From NCBI RefSeq assembly GCF_023721415.1, contig NZ_JAMQVC010000006.1:85036-149035 (forward strand): a stretch of 64,000 bases of DNA, in the 5' to 3' direction. The first letter of the stretch is position 1. The number at the start of each line of letters is the position of its first letter. The notes under the pieces are model-generated. The model saw only the letters and a program-made list of their open reading frames with translations, had not been told where the DNA came from and did no database searches. The DNA is from Galbibacter mesophilus. GTDB taxonomy: Bacteria; Bacteroidota; Bacteroidia; Flavobacteriales; Flavobacteriaceae. Below are positions 1 to 8,725 of this stretch, piece by piece. The translations under genes and the position numbers were made by a program.

Positions 1-518
1 TTTCATTTTACGAGAATTGCGGATTAAGCGCTGCCATAAAAGCAGGTTTTGACTATGTTGATACTCCATTGGTGGGATATATTGATGCAGATTTACAAAC
101 CTCACCCCAAGACTTCAACCTTTTATTAAAGCACATTGAGCATTACGATTTGGTTACAGGGGTGCGGTCGCAGAGAAAAGATTCATTTGTAAAAAATATG
201 TCTTCTACAATTGCCAATGGAATCCGGAGGGCGTTCACGCATGATGGGATGGACGATACAGGTTGCCCGTTAAAAGTTATTAAATCCGAATATGCCAAAC
301 GCATACCTATGTTCAATGGATTACATCGCTTTTTACCTGCTATGATTTTACTGCAGAAAGGGAAAATAATACAAATACCCGTTCAGCATTTTCCACGGAT
401 GGAAGGAACTGCAAAATTTGGTTTTTGGAACCGTTTAATCGGTCCGCTCCAAGATTGCTTCGCCTATCTATGGATGAAAAAAAAGTATATAAACTATTCC
501 ATAATCAAAAAAGGATAA
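1..518 (+). CDS. Family 2 glycosyltransferase, polyprenyl-phosphate sugar type (5' partial)
   Basis: The reading frame is open from base 3, so the true start lies upstream of the window; an apparent TTG start at 69 is internal. The visible part holds the GT-A family 2 core: ENCGLSAAIKAG, then YIDADLQTSP with the metal-binding DAD, then VTGVRSQRKD. This resembles DPM1/ArnC/GtrB-type enzymes, which transfer a sugar from a nucleotide donor to a polyprenyl phosphate at the inner face of the membrane. No C-terminal membrane pair is seen, so it is closer to the short DPM1 form. The stop is directly followed by the ATG of a LAB_N membrane protein, and an ArnT-like transferase follows, which fits a role as donor-lipid synthase of an envelope-sugar operon. 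The sugar is unknown. Confidence 0.85.
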   Translation, partial: SFYENCGLSAAIKAGFDYVDTPLVGYIDADLQTSPQDFNLLLKHIEHYDLVTGVRSQRKDSFVKNMSSTIANGIRRAFTHDGMDDTGCPLKVIKSEYAKRIPMFNGLHRFLPAMILLQKGKIIQIPVQHFPRMEGTAKFGFWNRLIGPLQDCFAYLWMKKKYINYSIIKKG

Positions 519-1142
519 ATGTCGCATTGGCTTGTTTATGCAGTTGGATTTTTAGCACAGTTGCTCTTCTCTGGCCGACTTATTTTTCAATGGTTAGCTT
601 CAGAAAAAGCAAAAAAGGTGGAAACACCTTCTTTGTTCTGGGTGTTAAGCTTATTGGCTTCTTTTCTTTTGTTTGTTTATGGCTGGCTAAGGGATGATTT
701 TGCCATTATGTTGGGGCAAACACTAACCTATTTCATTTATATAAGAAATTTGCAGCTACAGGGGCAATGGCAGAAGTCGCCTTTGGCCTTGCGCACTTTT
801 CTATTGATTTTCCCATTGCTAATTATTGTTTACGGTTATAACAACAATGTTTACGACATGGAAGATTTTTTCAGAAATGAGAAAATTCCATTTTGGTTAC
901 TGGTTTTGGGAATTGTAGCCCAGTTACTCTTCACATTTCGATTTATTTATCAATGGATGTATTCAGAAAAGCATAAGAAATCCTCGCTTCCAGCAGGCTT
1001 TTGGATATTGAGTTTGCTGGGGGCATTATCAATTTTAAGTTATGCCGTTTTCAGACAAGATCCTGTTTTGCTGGTAGGTCATTCTTTGGGGACTGTTATT
1101 TACATTAGAAACTTATTGATATTAAGAAAACAACATGATTGA
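519..1142 (+). CDS. Tandem LAB_N domain membrane protein
   Basis: A 207-residue membrane protein built of two copies of the small domain found at the N-terminus of some lipid-A-disaccharide synthases (LAB_N). Both copies carry the same signature: FLAQLLFSGRLIFQW then PSLFWVLSLL near the N-terminus, and VAQLLFTFRFIYQWMYSEK then PAGFWILSLLG near residues 130-175, each ending in a YIRNL motif. No catalytic LpxB domain follows. It starts at the ATG directly after the stop of the glycosyltransferase and overlaps the next gene by 8 bases, so the three are almost surely co-translated. In such operons a small multi-helix protein may move or present the lipid-linked sugar across the membrane; that role is inferred from context only. 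Confidence 0.8.
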   Translation: MSHWLVYAVGFLAQLLFSGRLIFQWLASEKAKKVETPSLFWVLSLLASFLLFVYGWLRDDFAIMLGQTLTYFIYIRNLQLQGQWQKSPLALRTFLLIFPLLIIVYGYNNNVYDMEDFFRNEKIPFWLLVLGIVAQLLFTFRFIYQWMYSEKHKKSSLPAGFWILSLLGALSILSYAVFRQDPVLLVGHSLGTVIYIRNLLILRKQHD

Positions 1143-2760
1143 AGCCATAGAGAGAAATCCCGTTAAAACAATCCTGTTCGTCTGCGCAGCTATTTTTTTG
1201 GCTCACTTAGACGTGATTTACGTTAATATTATGGAAGCCAGAAACTTTGTAGCTGCCCGCGAGATGGTTACTCAAGGAAACTGGTTGCTTACCACAATGA
1301 ATGATTTTCCACGTTATGAAAAACCACCGTTGCCAACATGGTTAACTGCTATTTCTGGTGCTATATTTGGAATTCATAATTTATTTGCATTAAGACTTCC
1401 TGCGGCTCTAATGGCCATTTTATTGGTGTTTTTCCTTTATAAATCGGTAAAACTTTTACTTGATAATGAAAAAGTAAGTCTGTATGCCGCTTTAGTATTA
1501 TCCACGTCATTTTATATCGTTTTTTCTGGAAGAAATGGGCAATGGGACATATTCACACATAGTTTTATGGTTGTGAGCATTTATTTCTTGCTGAAAATGA
1601 TAAAGCAGAATGAACAAAAGTGGATGAATGCTATATTGGCCGGGTTATTTTTTGGCTGCTCCTTTTTAAGTAAAGGTCCAGTTTCTCTTTATGTATTGTG
1701 GCTTCCTTTTTTAATCGCTTTTGGAGTCGCTTATCGCAATGAATTTAAAAAGAAGCATATATTACCCTTTGTTGCTCATGTTGTTATTGGCTTAATAATT
1801 GGTGTTTCCTGGTTTGTGTATGTTCGTTACGCCGACCCTAAATCGTTTCTGGACATCGCTTCTGAAGAAGCAGGGAATTGGACGAGTTATAATGTGCGTC
1901 CGTTCTACTATTATTGGAGTTTCTTTACGCAAAGCGGAATATGGACGATCCCAGCATTCGTGGGATTACTTTATCCATATCTTAAAAATAAAGTATTCAA
2001 TAAAAAAAGCTATTTGTTTTCTTTTGTATGGACAATAGCTGCAGTTGTTTTGCTTTCCGTTATACCAGAGAAAAAATCGAGGTACCTTATGCCTGTGTTA
2101 ATCCCATTGGCATTAAATACTTCTTTTTATATTGAATACGTAATACGCTGTTTTGCAGATTTTAAGAAGACTGAAAAATTTCCGGTTTATTTTAACTTCG
2201 GATTAATAGGTCTTATCGGAATAGCCTTTCCAATCATTGGGTTCTTCTTTCTTAATGAAAAATTGCACGGGTTTTATTTGGTGTTTATATGTTCAAGCAT
2301 CGCATTGTTTTCGTTGGGTGCAGCCATTTTTTATTTCCTTCTGAAGAAAAAAATAAAGCATGTTTTCTATCTAACCTGTTTTTTTATAGTTTCCATCTTA
2401 CTAATTGGATTTCCGCTTGCTAAATCGTTTAATAGCAATACAAGTTTTAATAATATAGATACACTTCAAACCAATTTCCCGTTGTATTCCATTGGGGAAC
2501 CGGCTCCGGAGATGATATGGCACCTAGGCTATGCTGCTCCAGAAATAATGCGTGGCGAACAAATAGAAATTCCAATGGAGAATGAGTTTGGAATTTTGGT
2601 GACTACAGCAAACAAAGAGAAAATTAAACGTATCTTTGCGGATAATTATTCTCTGACTTTTAAAGAGACTTTCGATATTAATTATACTGCAAGTCCAGGA
2701 GAAAGTGCTTACAAAGACCGACTCGTAAGCCATTATTACATAGTAAAAAAGATAAATTGA
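1135..2760 (+). CDS. ArnT-like glycosyltransferase (GT39/PMT_2 family)
   Basis: A 541-residue polytopic membrane protein of the ArnT/PMT family, which uses polyprenyl-phosphate sugars to modify lipid A, proteins or glycans on the periplasmic side. The N-terminal helix is followed by a periplasmic loop with EARNFVAAREMV and NDFPRYEKPPLPTWL, the typical acidic and P-loop positions of ArnT-like enzymes, then around ten hydrophobic segments. The C-terminal 100 residues form a soluble domain. It overlaps the LAB_N gene by 8 bases and its stop (TGA) overlaps the ATG of the next gene. With the upstream polyprenyl-phosphate glycosyltransferase it forms a donor-making plus donor-using pair. Lipid A is the likely acceptor because of the LAB_N partner, but this is inference. 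Confidence 0.82.
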   Translation: MIEAIERNPVKTILFVCAAIFLAHLDVIYVNIMEARNFVAAREMVTQGNWLLTTMNDFPRYEKPPLPTWLTAISGAIFGIHNLFALRLPAALMAILLVFFLYKSVKLLLDNEKVSLYAALVLSTSFYIVFSGRNGQWDIFTHSFMVVSIYFLLKMIKQNEQKWMNAILAGLFFGCSFLSKGPVSLYVLWLPFLIAFGVAYRNEFKKKHILPFVAHVVIGLIIGVSWFVYVRYADPKSFLDIASEEAGNWTSYNVRPFYYYWSFFTQSGIWTIPAFVGLLYPYLKNKVFNKKSYLFSFVWTIAAVVLLSVIPEKKSRYLMPVLIPLALNTSFYIEYVIRCFADFKKTEKFPVYFNFGLIGLIGIAFPIIGFFFLNEKLHGFYLVFICSSIALFSLGAAIFYFLLKKKIKHVFYLTCFFIVSILLIGFPLAKSFNSNTSFNNIDTLQTNFPLYSIGEPAPEMIWHLGYAAPEIMRGEQIEIPMENEFGILVTTANKEKIKRIFADNYSLTFKETFDINYTASPGESAYKDRLVSHYYIVKKIN

Positions 2761-3428
2761 TGATGTCGTTTAACAAAACAGAAAAATTAGGATACGCTTT
2801 TTTAGTCGTTATTTTTATATACAGTTTATACATCGGTTTTACCAACCCTGATTATTTTAATAACACTTTTGCCGCGGAAGATAACACCGTAGAGTCGGCT
2901 ACTGCATTTATGCTTTTGTGTATTTCATTATTGTGTTTGTACCGTTTCTTCGCCCAAGGAAAAGGTAAGTCTGCTACTTGGAAACTGGGAGTGTTTATGT
3001 TTGCACTGCTTTTCTTTTTTGGAGCCGGTGAAGAAATCTCTTGGGGTCAGCGTATTTTCGGGATTGAATCCAGCGAGTATTTTGTTCAAAATAATGCCCA
3101 AAAAGAAACTAATCTACACAATTTGGTAGTGGGAGGTAAAAAGATTAATAAAATTATCTTCAGTCAGCTTCTCATGCTAACCATGGTAGTTTATCTACTT
3201 TTGGTTCCAATACTTTATAGGAAAAAGCAATGGGTTAAAAGATTAATGGATCGGTTTGCTGTGCCTGTGGTTAAATGGCACCAAACGATTGCTTTTATAG
3301 CATCCACTATTATTGTTGCTATTATTCCGCCGGATAGAAAGTGGGAAGTGTATGAATTCGCTTTTGGTGTAATTTTCTTCCTGATATTTCTTTATCCGCT
3401 AAATCTTCATATTTTCAGCAGAGACTAA
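2760..3428 (+). CDS. Conserved multi-spanning membrane protein of unknown function
   Basis: About 222 residues with five to six hydrophobic segments. A TTG at 2757 could also serve as start, but the ATG at 2760, which shares its A with the preceding TGA stop, or the following ATG at 2763, is more likely. Between the third and fourth membrane segments lies a polar stretch with the motif EEISWGQRIFG (from about residue 91) followed by QKETNLHNL. The cluster of Glu, Trp, Gln, Arg, Asn and His in a membrane protein looks like an active or binding site. I recognise this motif from hypothetical bacterial membrane proteins but know no assigned function. It closes the envelope-sugar operon and may act on the same pathway. 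Confidence 0.7.
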   Translation: MMSFNKTEKLGYAFLVVIFIYSLYIGFTNPDYFNNTFAAEDNTVESATAFMLLCISLLCLYRFFAQGKGKSATWKLGVFMFALLFFFGAGEEISWGQRIFGIESSEYFVQNNAQKETNLHNLVVGGKKINKIIFSQLLMLTMVVYLLLVPILYRKKQWVKRLMDRFAVPVVKWHQTIAFIASTIIVAIIPPDRKWEVYEFAFGVIFFLIFLYPLNLHIFSRD

Positions 3429-3444
3429 AAATCGTGGCGTAAAA

Positions 3445-3624
3445 TTACCTTCGGCCACCGCCATAAACTCCAATACTCATGCTAGGGACCACTCTCGGTC
3501 CGTGAGAGCCCCAAACAACATCTACGCCTGCACTACTGGCAATGTGCGCATTGGCACAAGAAGTTAAAGAGTAAATGGAAACTATAACAAAGATACTAGC
3601 TAATATTTTTATAAGGTTTTTCAT
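3445..3624 (-). CDS. Small lipoprotein, 59 residues
   Basis: A short frame starting with an ATG at 3624 and ending with TAA at 3447-3445. The protein begins MKNLIKILASIFVIVSIYSL and continues TSCANAH, a clean type II signal peptide with a lipobox (LTSC) giving a lipidated cysteine at residue 23. The mature part is about 37 residues, ends in GVYGGGRR, and is rich in Gly, Ser and Val. It lies 11 bases downstream of the VOC gene on the same strand, so it is probably co-transcribed with it. Function unknown. The signal peptide makes it credible as a real gene despite its size. Confidence 0.65.
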   Translation of the reverse strand: MKNLIKILASIFVIVSIYSLTSCANAHIASSAGVDVVWGSHGPRVVPSMSIGVYGGGRR

Positions 3625-3635
3625 GTTTTATGGTT

Positions 3636-4478
3636 TTAGTTATTTGCGAAATTTTCAAAACACAAAGTAGCTCCCAAGGGATCCTGAAAAACAACAATGT
3701 TTCCGTTTCGCACTTCCGGGGTGGGTTTTAAATACACATGGGCATCCGTTTGCTGCAATAAGTTGTAAGCACCGTCAATATCGGTTATTTTCACGTAAGG
3801 TACCCATTGCGGATTTGCACCTGTCAATGGATTCGTCATTAAGCCGGCCACTTTTTTGTCCCCATTTTTAAAAATCCAATAAGGTTTTCCGTCGTCTTCT
3901 GTTTCAGTTACAGTTAAATTTAATGTCGTTGTATAAAATTTTTCGCTTATGGAAGGATCACTGGACCATAATTCTTGCCAAATCCATTTTCCTTCTTTAT
4001 TTTCCAGTAAACTCATTTTAGGTTGCATGGTTTCAATAAAAGAAAGTTTTTCGCCCAACGGACCTTCAACAATAACTTGCTCTCCTACGCTTTGGTTAAT
4101 CTTGAATTTGTCAATAATCACACGCCCGCCGTTAGCAACAAAATCGCTAATAGAAGCGTCTATATTATCGGTTTGAACGGAGGCAATCCAAGCACTGGAA
4201 TCTGCCTTTTTAATTTCAATCATACTGCCGATAGGCTGACCATTGTTGGAAATAATAGCCAATTTTTGACCTTTAACGACGAAATCTTGAAAAGTCCATT
4301 TGCAAAGCTTTGCATAAAACTTTTTGGAAGATGAAATGTCAGGGGTGACTAAATTATACCAAACGACACCGCCATAGTCTTGAAGATTATTAAATAATGG
4401 GGATTTTGAATTTACATTAGAAAGCCCAATTTGAACTACCAATAGAAAAGCAAAGAACCCAAGAATTGATTTTTTCAT
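3636..4478 (-). CDS. Exported two-domain VOC (glyoxalase/dioxygenase fold) protein
   Basis: A 280-residue protein with a signal peptide (MKKSILGFFAFLLVVQIGLS) followed by two vicinal-oxygen-chelate modules, about residues 35-150 and 155-278. Each starts with a similar phrase, GGVVWYNLVTPDISSSKKFY and WIWQELWSSDPSISEKFY, and the second ends with VFQDPLGATLCF. Such tandem VOC proteins include glyoxalase-like and antibiotic-binding proteins; the metal ligands are not fully conserved to my eye, so the reaction cannot be named. Export to the periplasm is unusual for this fold, which is normally cytosolic. A small lipoprotein gene follows 11 bases downstream. Confidence 0.8.
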   Translation of the reverse strand: MKKSILGFFAFLLVVQIGLSNVNSKSPLFNNLQDYGGVVWYNLVTPDISSSKKFYAKLCKWTFQDFVVKGQKLAIISNNGQPIGSMIEIKKADSSAWIASVQTDNIDASISDFVANGGRVIIDKFKINQSVGEQVIVEGPLGEKLSFIETMQPKMSLLENKEGKWIWQELWSSDPSISEKFYTTTLNLTVTETEDDGKPYWIFKNGDKKVAGLMTNPLTGANPQWVPYVKITDIDGAYNLLQQTDAHVYLKPTPEVRNGNIVVFQDPLGATLCFENFANN

Positions 4479-4566
4479 ATAGCCTTAATTTTAAATGACT
4501 TACAGTAAAGTTAATTAAAAAAAATAAGTATTTGTAATCACTTTCTCAAGAAGTTGCCGTGGCAAA

Positions 4567-6093
4567 TTATTCATTTTGTGACTCTTCCGGTAGACTGGTG
4601 AATTCTTTAATGGCATCATTCGGAGGAATAATGTTGTAGCCTTTCCAAAACTCGGGATTGTAATTAGGTAAATAAACTGGCATCACGTCGGCTTCAGGTG
4701 TAAAAGCTTCATAATCTTCTTTATTAATAGTTTCGTTTTCAAAAACCACCAATTCAAATTTTTCAATATTCTGTATCGTAAGATCTACATGTGTAGAAAC
4801 TTCATTCTGTTTCCTTCTTCCCTTAACGTTCTTATTCTTTTCAATGATTTTAAACGGACGATCGAACCCAACTTTCTGACCTTTGGTTTCCTCTTGATAT
4901 TTTAAAACATATTTATCGCGGTTGTTTTTTGTGTATAAGAAAATTCCTTTTTGTAAATATTCATAATATGAAACTCCGAAAAGATTGAATTTCTTTACAG
5001 GTTTAACATTTTCATATTCCAACCGGATAACGGCAAAATCGTAAGCGTTCACATACATAACTCCTTTATAATCTGGACCTCCGGAAGGACGAAAGATTAT
5101 CTTGTAAACTAAATCTTCCTGCAGGTAAAGTAGCCCGTCCAATTCAAAATCGTATTTTCTGGATTTATGGATAAAGTTTAAATCAGAATCCTCATATAAA
5201 AAGTTGTCCTTCAGCAAAGAATTTAATTGGCCTGCTCTGTAGCTTAAGAAGTTTTTCTTTCTTTCTTCTTCTTTTTTCATTCGCTGTTCTGCCAAAGTAT
5301 CCAAGGCTTCATCTTCAAAAAGAGAAGAATCGATTTCCGATTTTGTACCAATAATTCCCGACTTAATTTTAAAATACGAATCACGTTTAACGTGCTTCCG
5401 CATGATTTTTTGCAGTTTATCTTCAATGGCAGAAAAAGAAAGTTGATTGTTTTTGTCGTACAGCTCCGATGCTTTTTTTATGTCCAATTTTACGGTTTGT
5501 TCATCTTCCTTCACCCGTCCATAAAAATCTGCCAATATTTCCGTGTAATATGAGGTGTTTTGGGGGATGGTTTGCAGGATACTATCTGTAAACGCTTGAT
5601 TTATTTCTGGGATGGTACTTTCTTTTATTTTAATGTGATTGTCTAAAATCGTGGTATGGTCGGCACTTCGGTAGAAAATCTTTTGTTTTATAAAGTCCTG
5701 GTCGTAATTCTTTTCCAAGCTGTCTTCTACTTTCTCAATAATTTCATCCACTGTGTAGTTTTTATTGAGCAGGACAACTTCATCCAGTTCAATATCTTTT
5801 GTTTGTAAGCGAATGAGTTCTTGATTGAAATCTTGCGCGGCAAACTTTTTTTCTTCATATCCGAGACAGCTTATCAAAAGCGAATCCGACGCTGTAACTT
5901 CCGAAGAAATATGCAAAGAAAATTCACCGGATTCAGAACTAATAACGCCGCTTTTGTCGTTAACGGAAATTGTAGCAAAGGGAATAGGCTCGTTGGTGGT
6001 GGAATCTATAATTTTTGCTGAAATAGTTGTTTGTGAAAAAATGGTTCCCGTAAAAATGAAGAGGGATAGAATTGAAAGGTATAGATGCTTCAT
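4567..6093 (-). CDS. Exported protein with carboxypeptidase-regulatory-like domain
   Basis: 508 residues with a Sec signal peptide (MKHLYLSILSLFIFTGTIFS, cleaved near Gln21). Residues 22-110 form a CarboxypepD_reg-like beta-sandwich: AKIIDSTTNEPIPFATISV, GEFSLHIS, and LLISCLGYEEKKF are the hallmark strands seen at the N-terminus of Bacteroidota surface proteins and TonB receptors. The rest, including a charged helical part near residues 260-300, has beta-rich segments such as GGPDYKGVMYVNAYDFAVIRLEYE that recur in Bacteroidota proteins of this family. There is no TonB plug or barrel. Function is unknown; it is probably periplasmic or outer-membrane associated. Confidence 0.75.
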   Translation of the reverse strand: MKHLYLSILSLFIFTGTIFSQTTISAKIIDSTTNEPIPFATISVNDKSGVISSESGEFSLHISSEVTASDSLLISCLGYEEKKFAAQDFNQELIRLQTKDIELDEVVLLNKNYTVDEIIEKVEDSLEKNYDQDFIKQKIFYRSADHTTILDNHIKIKESTIPEINQAFTDSILQTIPQNTSYYTEILADFYGRVKEDEQTVKLDIKKASELYDKNNQLSFSAIEDKLQKIMRKHVKRDSYFKIKSGIIGTKSEIDSSLFEDEALDTLAEQRMKKEEERKKNFLSYRAGQLNSLLKDNFLYEDSDLNFIHKSRKYDFELDGLLYLQEDLVYKIIFRPSGGPDYKGVMYVNAYDFAVIRLEYENVKPVKKFNLFGVSYYEYLQKGIFLYTKNNRDKYVLKYQEETKGQKVGFDRPFKIIEKNKNVKGRRKQNEVSTHVDLTIQNIEKFELVVFENETINKEDYEAFTPEADVMPVYLPNYNPEFWKGYNIIPPNDAIKEFTSLPEESQNE

Positions 6094-6331
6094 TTAGATT
6101 TTTTTGTTAAAATAAACGATTCAAAACTAATTTGATAACAATTTATAGTTTCATTAAATGACTTTTATTATTTTTTAACATTGCAAGCTCATAAAGTCTT
6201 GATGTTACATCTGTCCTAACTTCTTCTTCCTTTGTGATGAAGCATTCAAAAAACCAAAAATATTTACCCTTTAGAAAGTTATTCCTTAACTTCGTATCCG
6301 CAAAATTTTAGATAATTAAAAAATCTACGAT

Positions 6332-7723
6332 ATGAGTAAATATGACGTAATCGTTTTAGGGAGCGGACCCGGTGGATATGTAACCGCTATTCGTGCCTCG
6401 CAGCTTGGTTTAAAAACGGCTGTGGTAGAAAAGGAAAACCTTGGAGGTGTATGTTTAAATTGGGGTTGTATTCCAACGAAGGCACTGTTAAAATCGGCCC
6501 AAGTATTTGAATATTTGAAGCATGCAGACGATTACGGGATAAAGGTAAGTGAAGTAGATAAAGATTTTGAAGCCGTTGTTAAAAGAAGCCGCGGTGTGGC
6601 GGAAGGAATGAGCAAAGGCGTTCAGTTTTTAATGAAGAAAAACAAAATTGATGTTATTGAAGGTTTTGGGAAGCTAAAATCAGGCAAGAAAATCGATGTA
6701 AAAGATAAAGACGGTAAAACTACCGAATACAGCGCCGACCACATTATTATTGCAACTGGTGCGCGTTCCCGTGAATTGCCAAGTTTGCCGCAAGACGGTA
6801 AAAAGGTAATTGGTTACCGCGAGGCAATGACTTTGCCAGAGCAGCCTAAGAAAATGATTGTTGTTGGGAGTGGAGCTATTGGTATTGAGTTTGCTTATTT
6901 TTATAACTCAATGGGTACGGAAGTTACCGTGGTAGAATTCTTGCCAAATATTGTTCCTGTTGAAGATGAGGAAGTTTCTAAGCAATTGGAACGCAGCTTC
7001 AAAAAATCTGGAGTGAAAATTAAAACATCTGCAGAAGTAACTAAAGTAGATACCTCTGGAAAAGGCGTTAAGGCCACTATTAAAACCAAAAAAGGCGAAG
7101 AAGTTTTAGAAGCAGACATCGTTCTTTCTGCGGTAGGGATTAAAACGAACATCGAGAACATTGGTTTGGAAGATGTAGGAATTGCAACCGACCGTGATAA
7201 AATCTTGGTAAACGATTATTACCAAACCAACATTCCTGGATATTATGCAATTGGAGACGTAACTCCTGGACAGGCTTTGGCACACGTTGCTTCTGCGGAA
7301 GGAATTCTGTGCGTTGAAAAAATTGCTGGAATGCATGTAGAAGCGTTGGATTACGGTAATATTCCAGGTTGTACATATTGCAGTCCTGAAGTTGCTTCTG
7401 TTGGTTTAACCGAAAAGCAGGCAAAAGAAAAAGGATACGATATCAAAGTAGGTAAATTCCCGTTCTCTGCAAGTGGTAAAGCAAAAGCTTCTGGAAATTC
7501 TGATGGTTTTGTAAAAGTTATTTTTGATGCTAAATACGGCGAATGGCTAGGCTGCCATATGATTGGTGCAGGTGTAACCGATATGATTGCAGAAGCGGTG
7601 GTTGCTAGAAAACTAGAAACTACTGGACACGAAGTGCTTAAAGCAGTTCACCCGCACCCAACAATGAGTGAAGCAGTAATGGAAGCCGTTGCTGCCGCTT
7701 ATGATGAGGTGATACATATTTAA
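6332..7723 (+). CDS. lpdA: Dihydrolipoyl dehydrogenase (E3)
   Basis: 463 residues, the normal length for E3, which reoxidises dihydrolipoamide with NAD+ in the pyruvate, 2-oxoglutarate and branched-chain dehydrogenase complexes and in glycine cleavage. The FAD-binding motif GSGPGG sits at residues 10-15, the redox pair Cys41/Cys46 in GGVCLNWGCIP, a second Rossmann motif GSGAIGIEFAY near residue 180, and the catalytic His-Glu motif HPHPTMSE at 440-447. It stands alone, divergent from the gene before it, and is followed by a strong hairpin terminator at 7747-7789. Confidence 0.96.
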   Translation: MSKYDVIVLGSGPGGYVTAIRASQLGLKTAVVEKENLGGVCLNWGCIPTKALLKSAQVFEYLKHADDYGIKVSEVDKDFEAVVKRSRGVAEGMSKGVQFLMKKNKIDVIEGFGKLKSGKKIDVKDKDGKTTEYSADHIIIATGARSRELPSLPQDGKKVIGYREAMTLPEQPKKMIVVGSGAIGIEFAYFYNSMGTEVTVVEFLPNIVPVEDEEVSKQLERSFKKSGVKIKTSAEVTKVDTSGKGVKATIKTKKGEEVLEADIVLSAVGIKTNIENIGLEDVGIATDRDKILVNDYYQTNIPGYYAIGDVTPGQALAHVASAEGILCVEKIAGMHVEALDYGNIPGCTYCSPEVASVGLTEKQAKEKGYDIKVGKFPFSASGKAKASGNSDGFVKVIFDAKYGEWLGCHMIGAGVTDMIAEAVVARKLETTGHEVLKAVHPHPTMSEAVMEAVAAAYDEVIHI

Positions 7724-7746
7724 AAAACTTCTTTTTTAAAGATATG

Positions 7747-7789
7747 AAAGCAGGATGTTCTAGACAGATTATCCTGCTTTTTGTTTTTC
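7747..7789 (+). terminator. Rho-independent terminator after lpdA
   Basis: AAAGCAGGAT (7747-7756) pairs with ATCCTGCTTT (7771-7780), and a T-rich tail TTGTTTTT follows. It ends the lpdA transcript. Confidence 0.85.
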
Positions 7790-7868
7790 TGAAAAGAGGC
7801 TCTGAGGTTTAAAAAAAAAGATTACCATATGGTAGATATTTAAATTTTAGCATGACAGCCTATTTTTT

Positions 7869-8597
7869 TTAAGCTAGCAAATCGCAATACCAAAAGGAAG
7901 TATCCCATGTAACTGTATCCTTATCCTGAAAACAGGAATCTTCTTCACTTTTTGAAGGGGAATACGACTTTAATACTTTTTCCCCAATCTCATAATTTAC
8001 GGGATTCTTAAAGATTGGACCGTCGAACACAAAGGTGTGGAACTCTCCGTTTTCACCGCAAGGGTCTACATTTTCAGGTAAATCTTCCAAAAACTGATGG
8101 TCTAAAACCCTTCCCACAAAGGTTTCATCTAAAAGCTTGGCATTTACACTCACTGTAATTGCCTTAAAACCCAGAGCCAAAAACTCTTTCAACAATTCTT
8201 TGGTGTCCAATTTCCATAATGGAAATATTGGTTCGACACCAACTTCATGTAATTTCGACTCACGGTATGTTTTTAAATCTTCCAAAAAAATATCCCCAAA
8301 AACGGTATGGGTAAAGCCTTTTTGCTTTAATTCGTTCATGGCATTTTTCATAACCTTGTCATAGGTTTTCATTGATACATCCCCTGATAGCTCAATTGTT
8401 TTAAGCGGAATTCCAATGCTTTCGGCTTGTTTGTATAATAAATCGTTTCTCAAACCATGCATAGAAACCCGATTAAGGTCCGAATTTACAGTAGTTACCA
8501 AAAGGTCTATATTAAAAGCTGACTGTTGCAGTATTTTATACAAAGCCAAAGCACTGTCTTTTCCAGTGCTCCAGTTGAAATATGTTTTATTGGGCAT
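7869..8597 (-). CDS. Dph6-like adenine nucleotide alpha hydrolase (PP-loop ATPase)
   Basis: 242 residues beginning MPNKTYFNWSTGKDSALAL. The motif STGKDS (residues 10-15) is the PP-loop variant of the Dph6/MJ0570 family of ATP pyrophosphatases, whose eukaryotic member amidates diphthine. Bacteria lack diphthamide, so the substrate here is unknown. Later motifs typical of the family are VFGDIFLEDLKTYRE, PLWKLDTKELLKEFL and the C-terminal DPCGENGEFHTFVFDGP. It is a single gene on the minus strand between lpdA and aroQ. Confidence 0.85.
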   Translation of the reverse strand: MPNKTYFNWSTGKDSALALYKILQQSAFNIDLLVTTVNSDLNRVSMHGLRNDLLYKQAESIGIPLKTIELSGDVSMKTYDKVMKNAMNELKQKGFTHTVFGDIFLEDLKTYRESKLHEVGVEPIFPLWKLDTKELLKEFLALGFKAITVSVNAKLLDETFVGRVLDHQFLEDLPENVDPCGENGEFHTFVFDGPIFKNPVNYEIGEKVLKSYSPSKSEEDSCFQDKDTVTWDTSFWYCDLLA

Positions 8598-8634
8598 GTT
8601 GATTTTCGTTTACTTTAAATTGAAAAATGAGTAG

Positions 8635-8725
8635 ATGTCTCTGCGAAGGAGGAACGACTGCGGCAGTCACCTAACAGGGAATAACTATTTTAACGGGGGA
8701 TTACCACACTTCACTGTGAAGACGA
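8635..8725. repeat. Degenerate REP-like intergenic repeat
   Basis: The stretch GCGAAGGAGGAACGACTGCG (8643-8662) closely resembles the interspersed GCGAGGAGGAACGACGAAGC repeat found between genes in many flavobacterial genomes, and the later GATTACCACACTTCACTGTG (8699-8718) resembles its usual right-hand part. The copy is decayed. It fills the gap between the Dph6-like gene and aroQ. Confidence 0.5.

Noticed and set aside
425..697. 90-residue frame overlapping the glycosyltransferase and LAB_N genes
   Set aside because: It is out of frame with both clear genes and resembles a shifted reading of the LAB_N protein.
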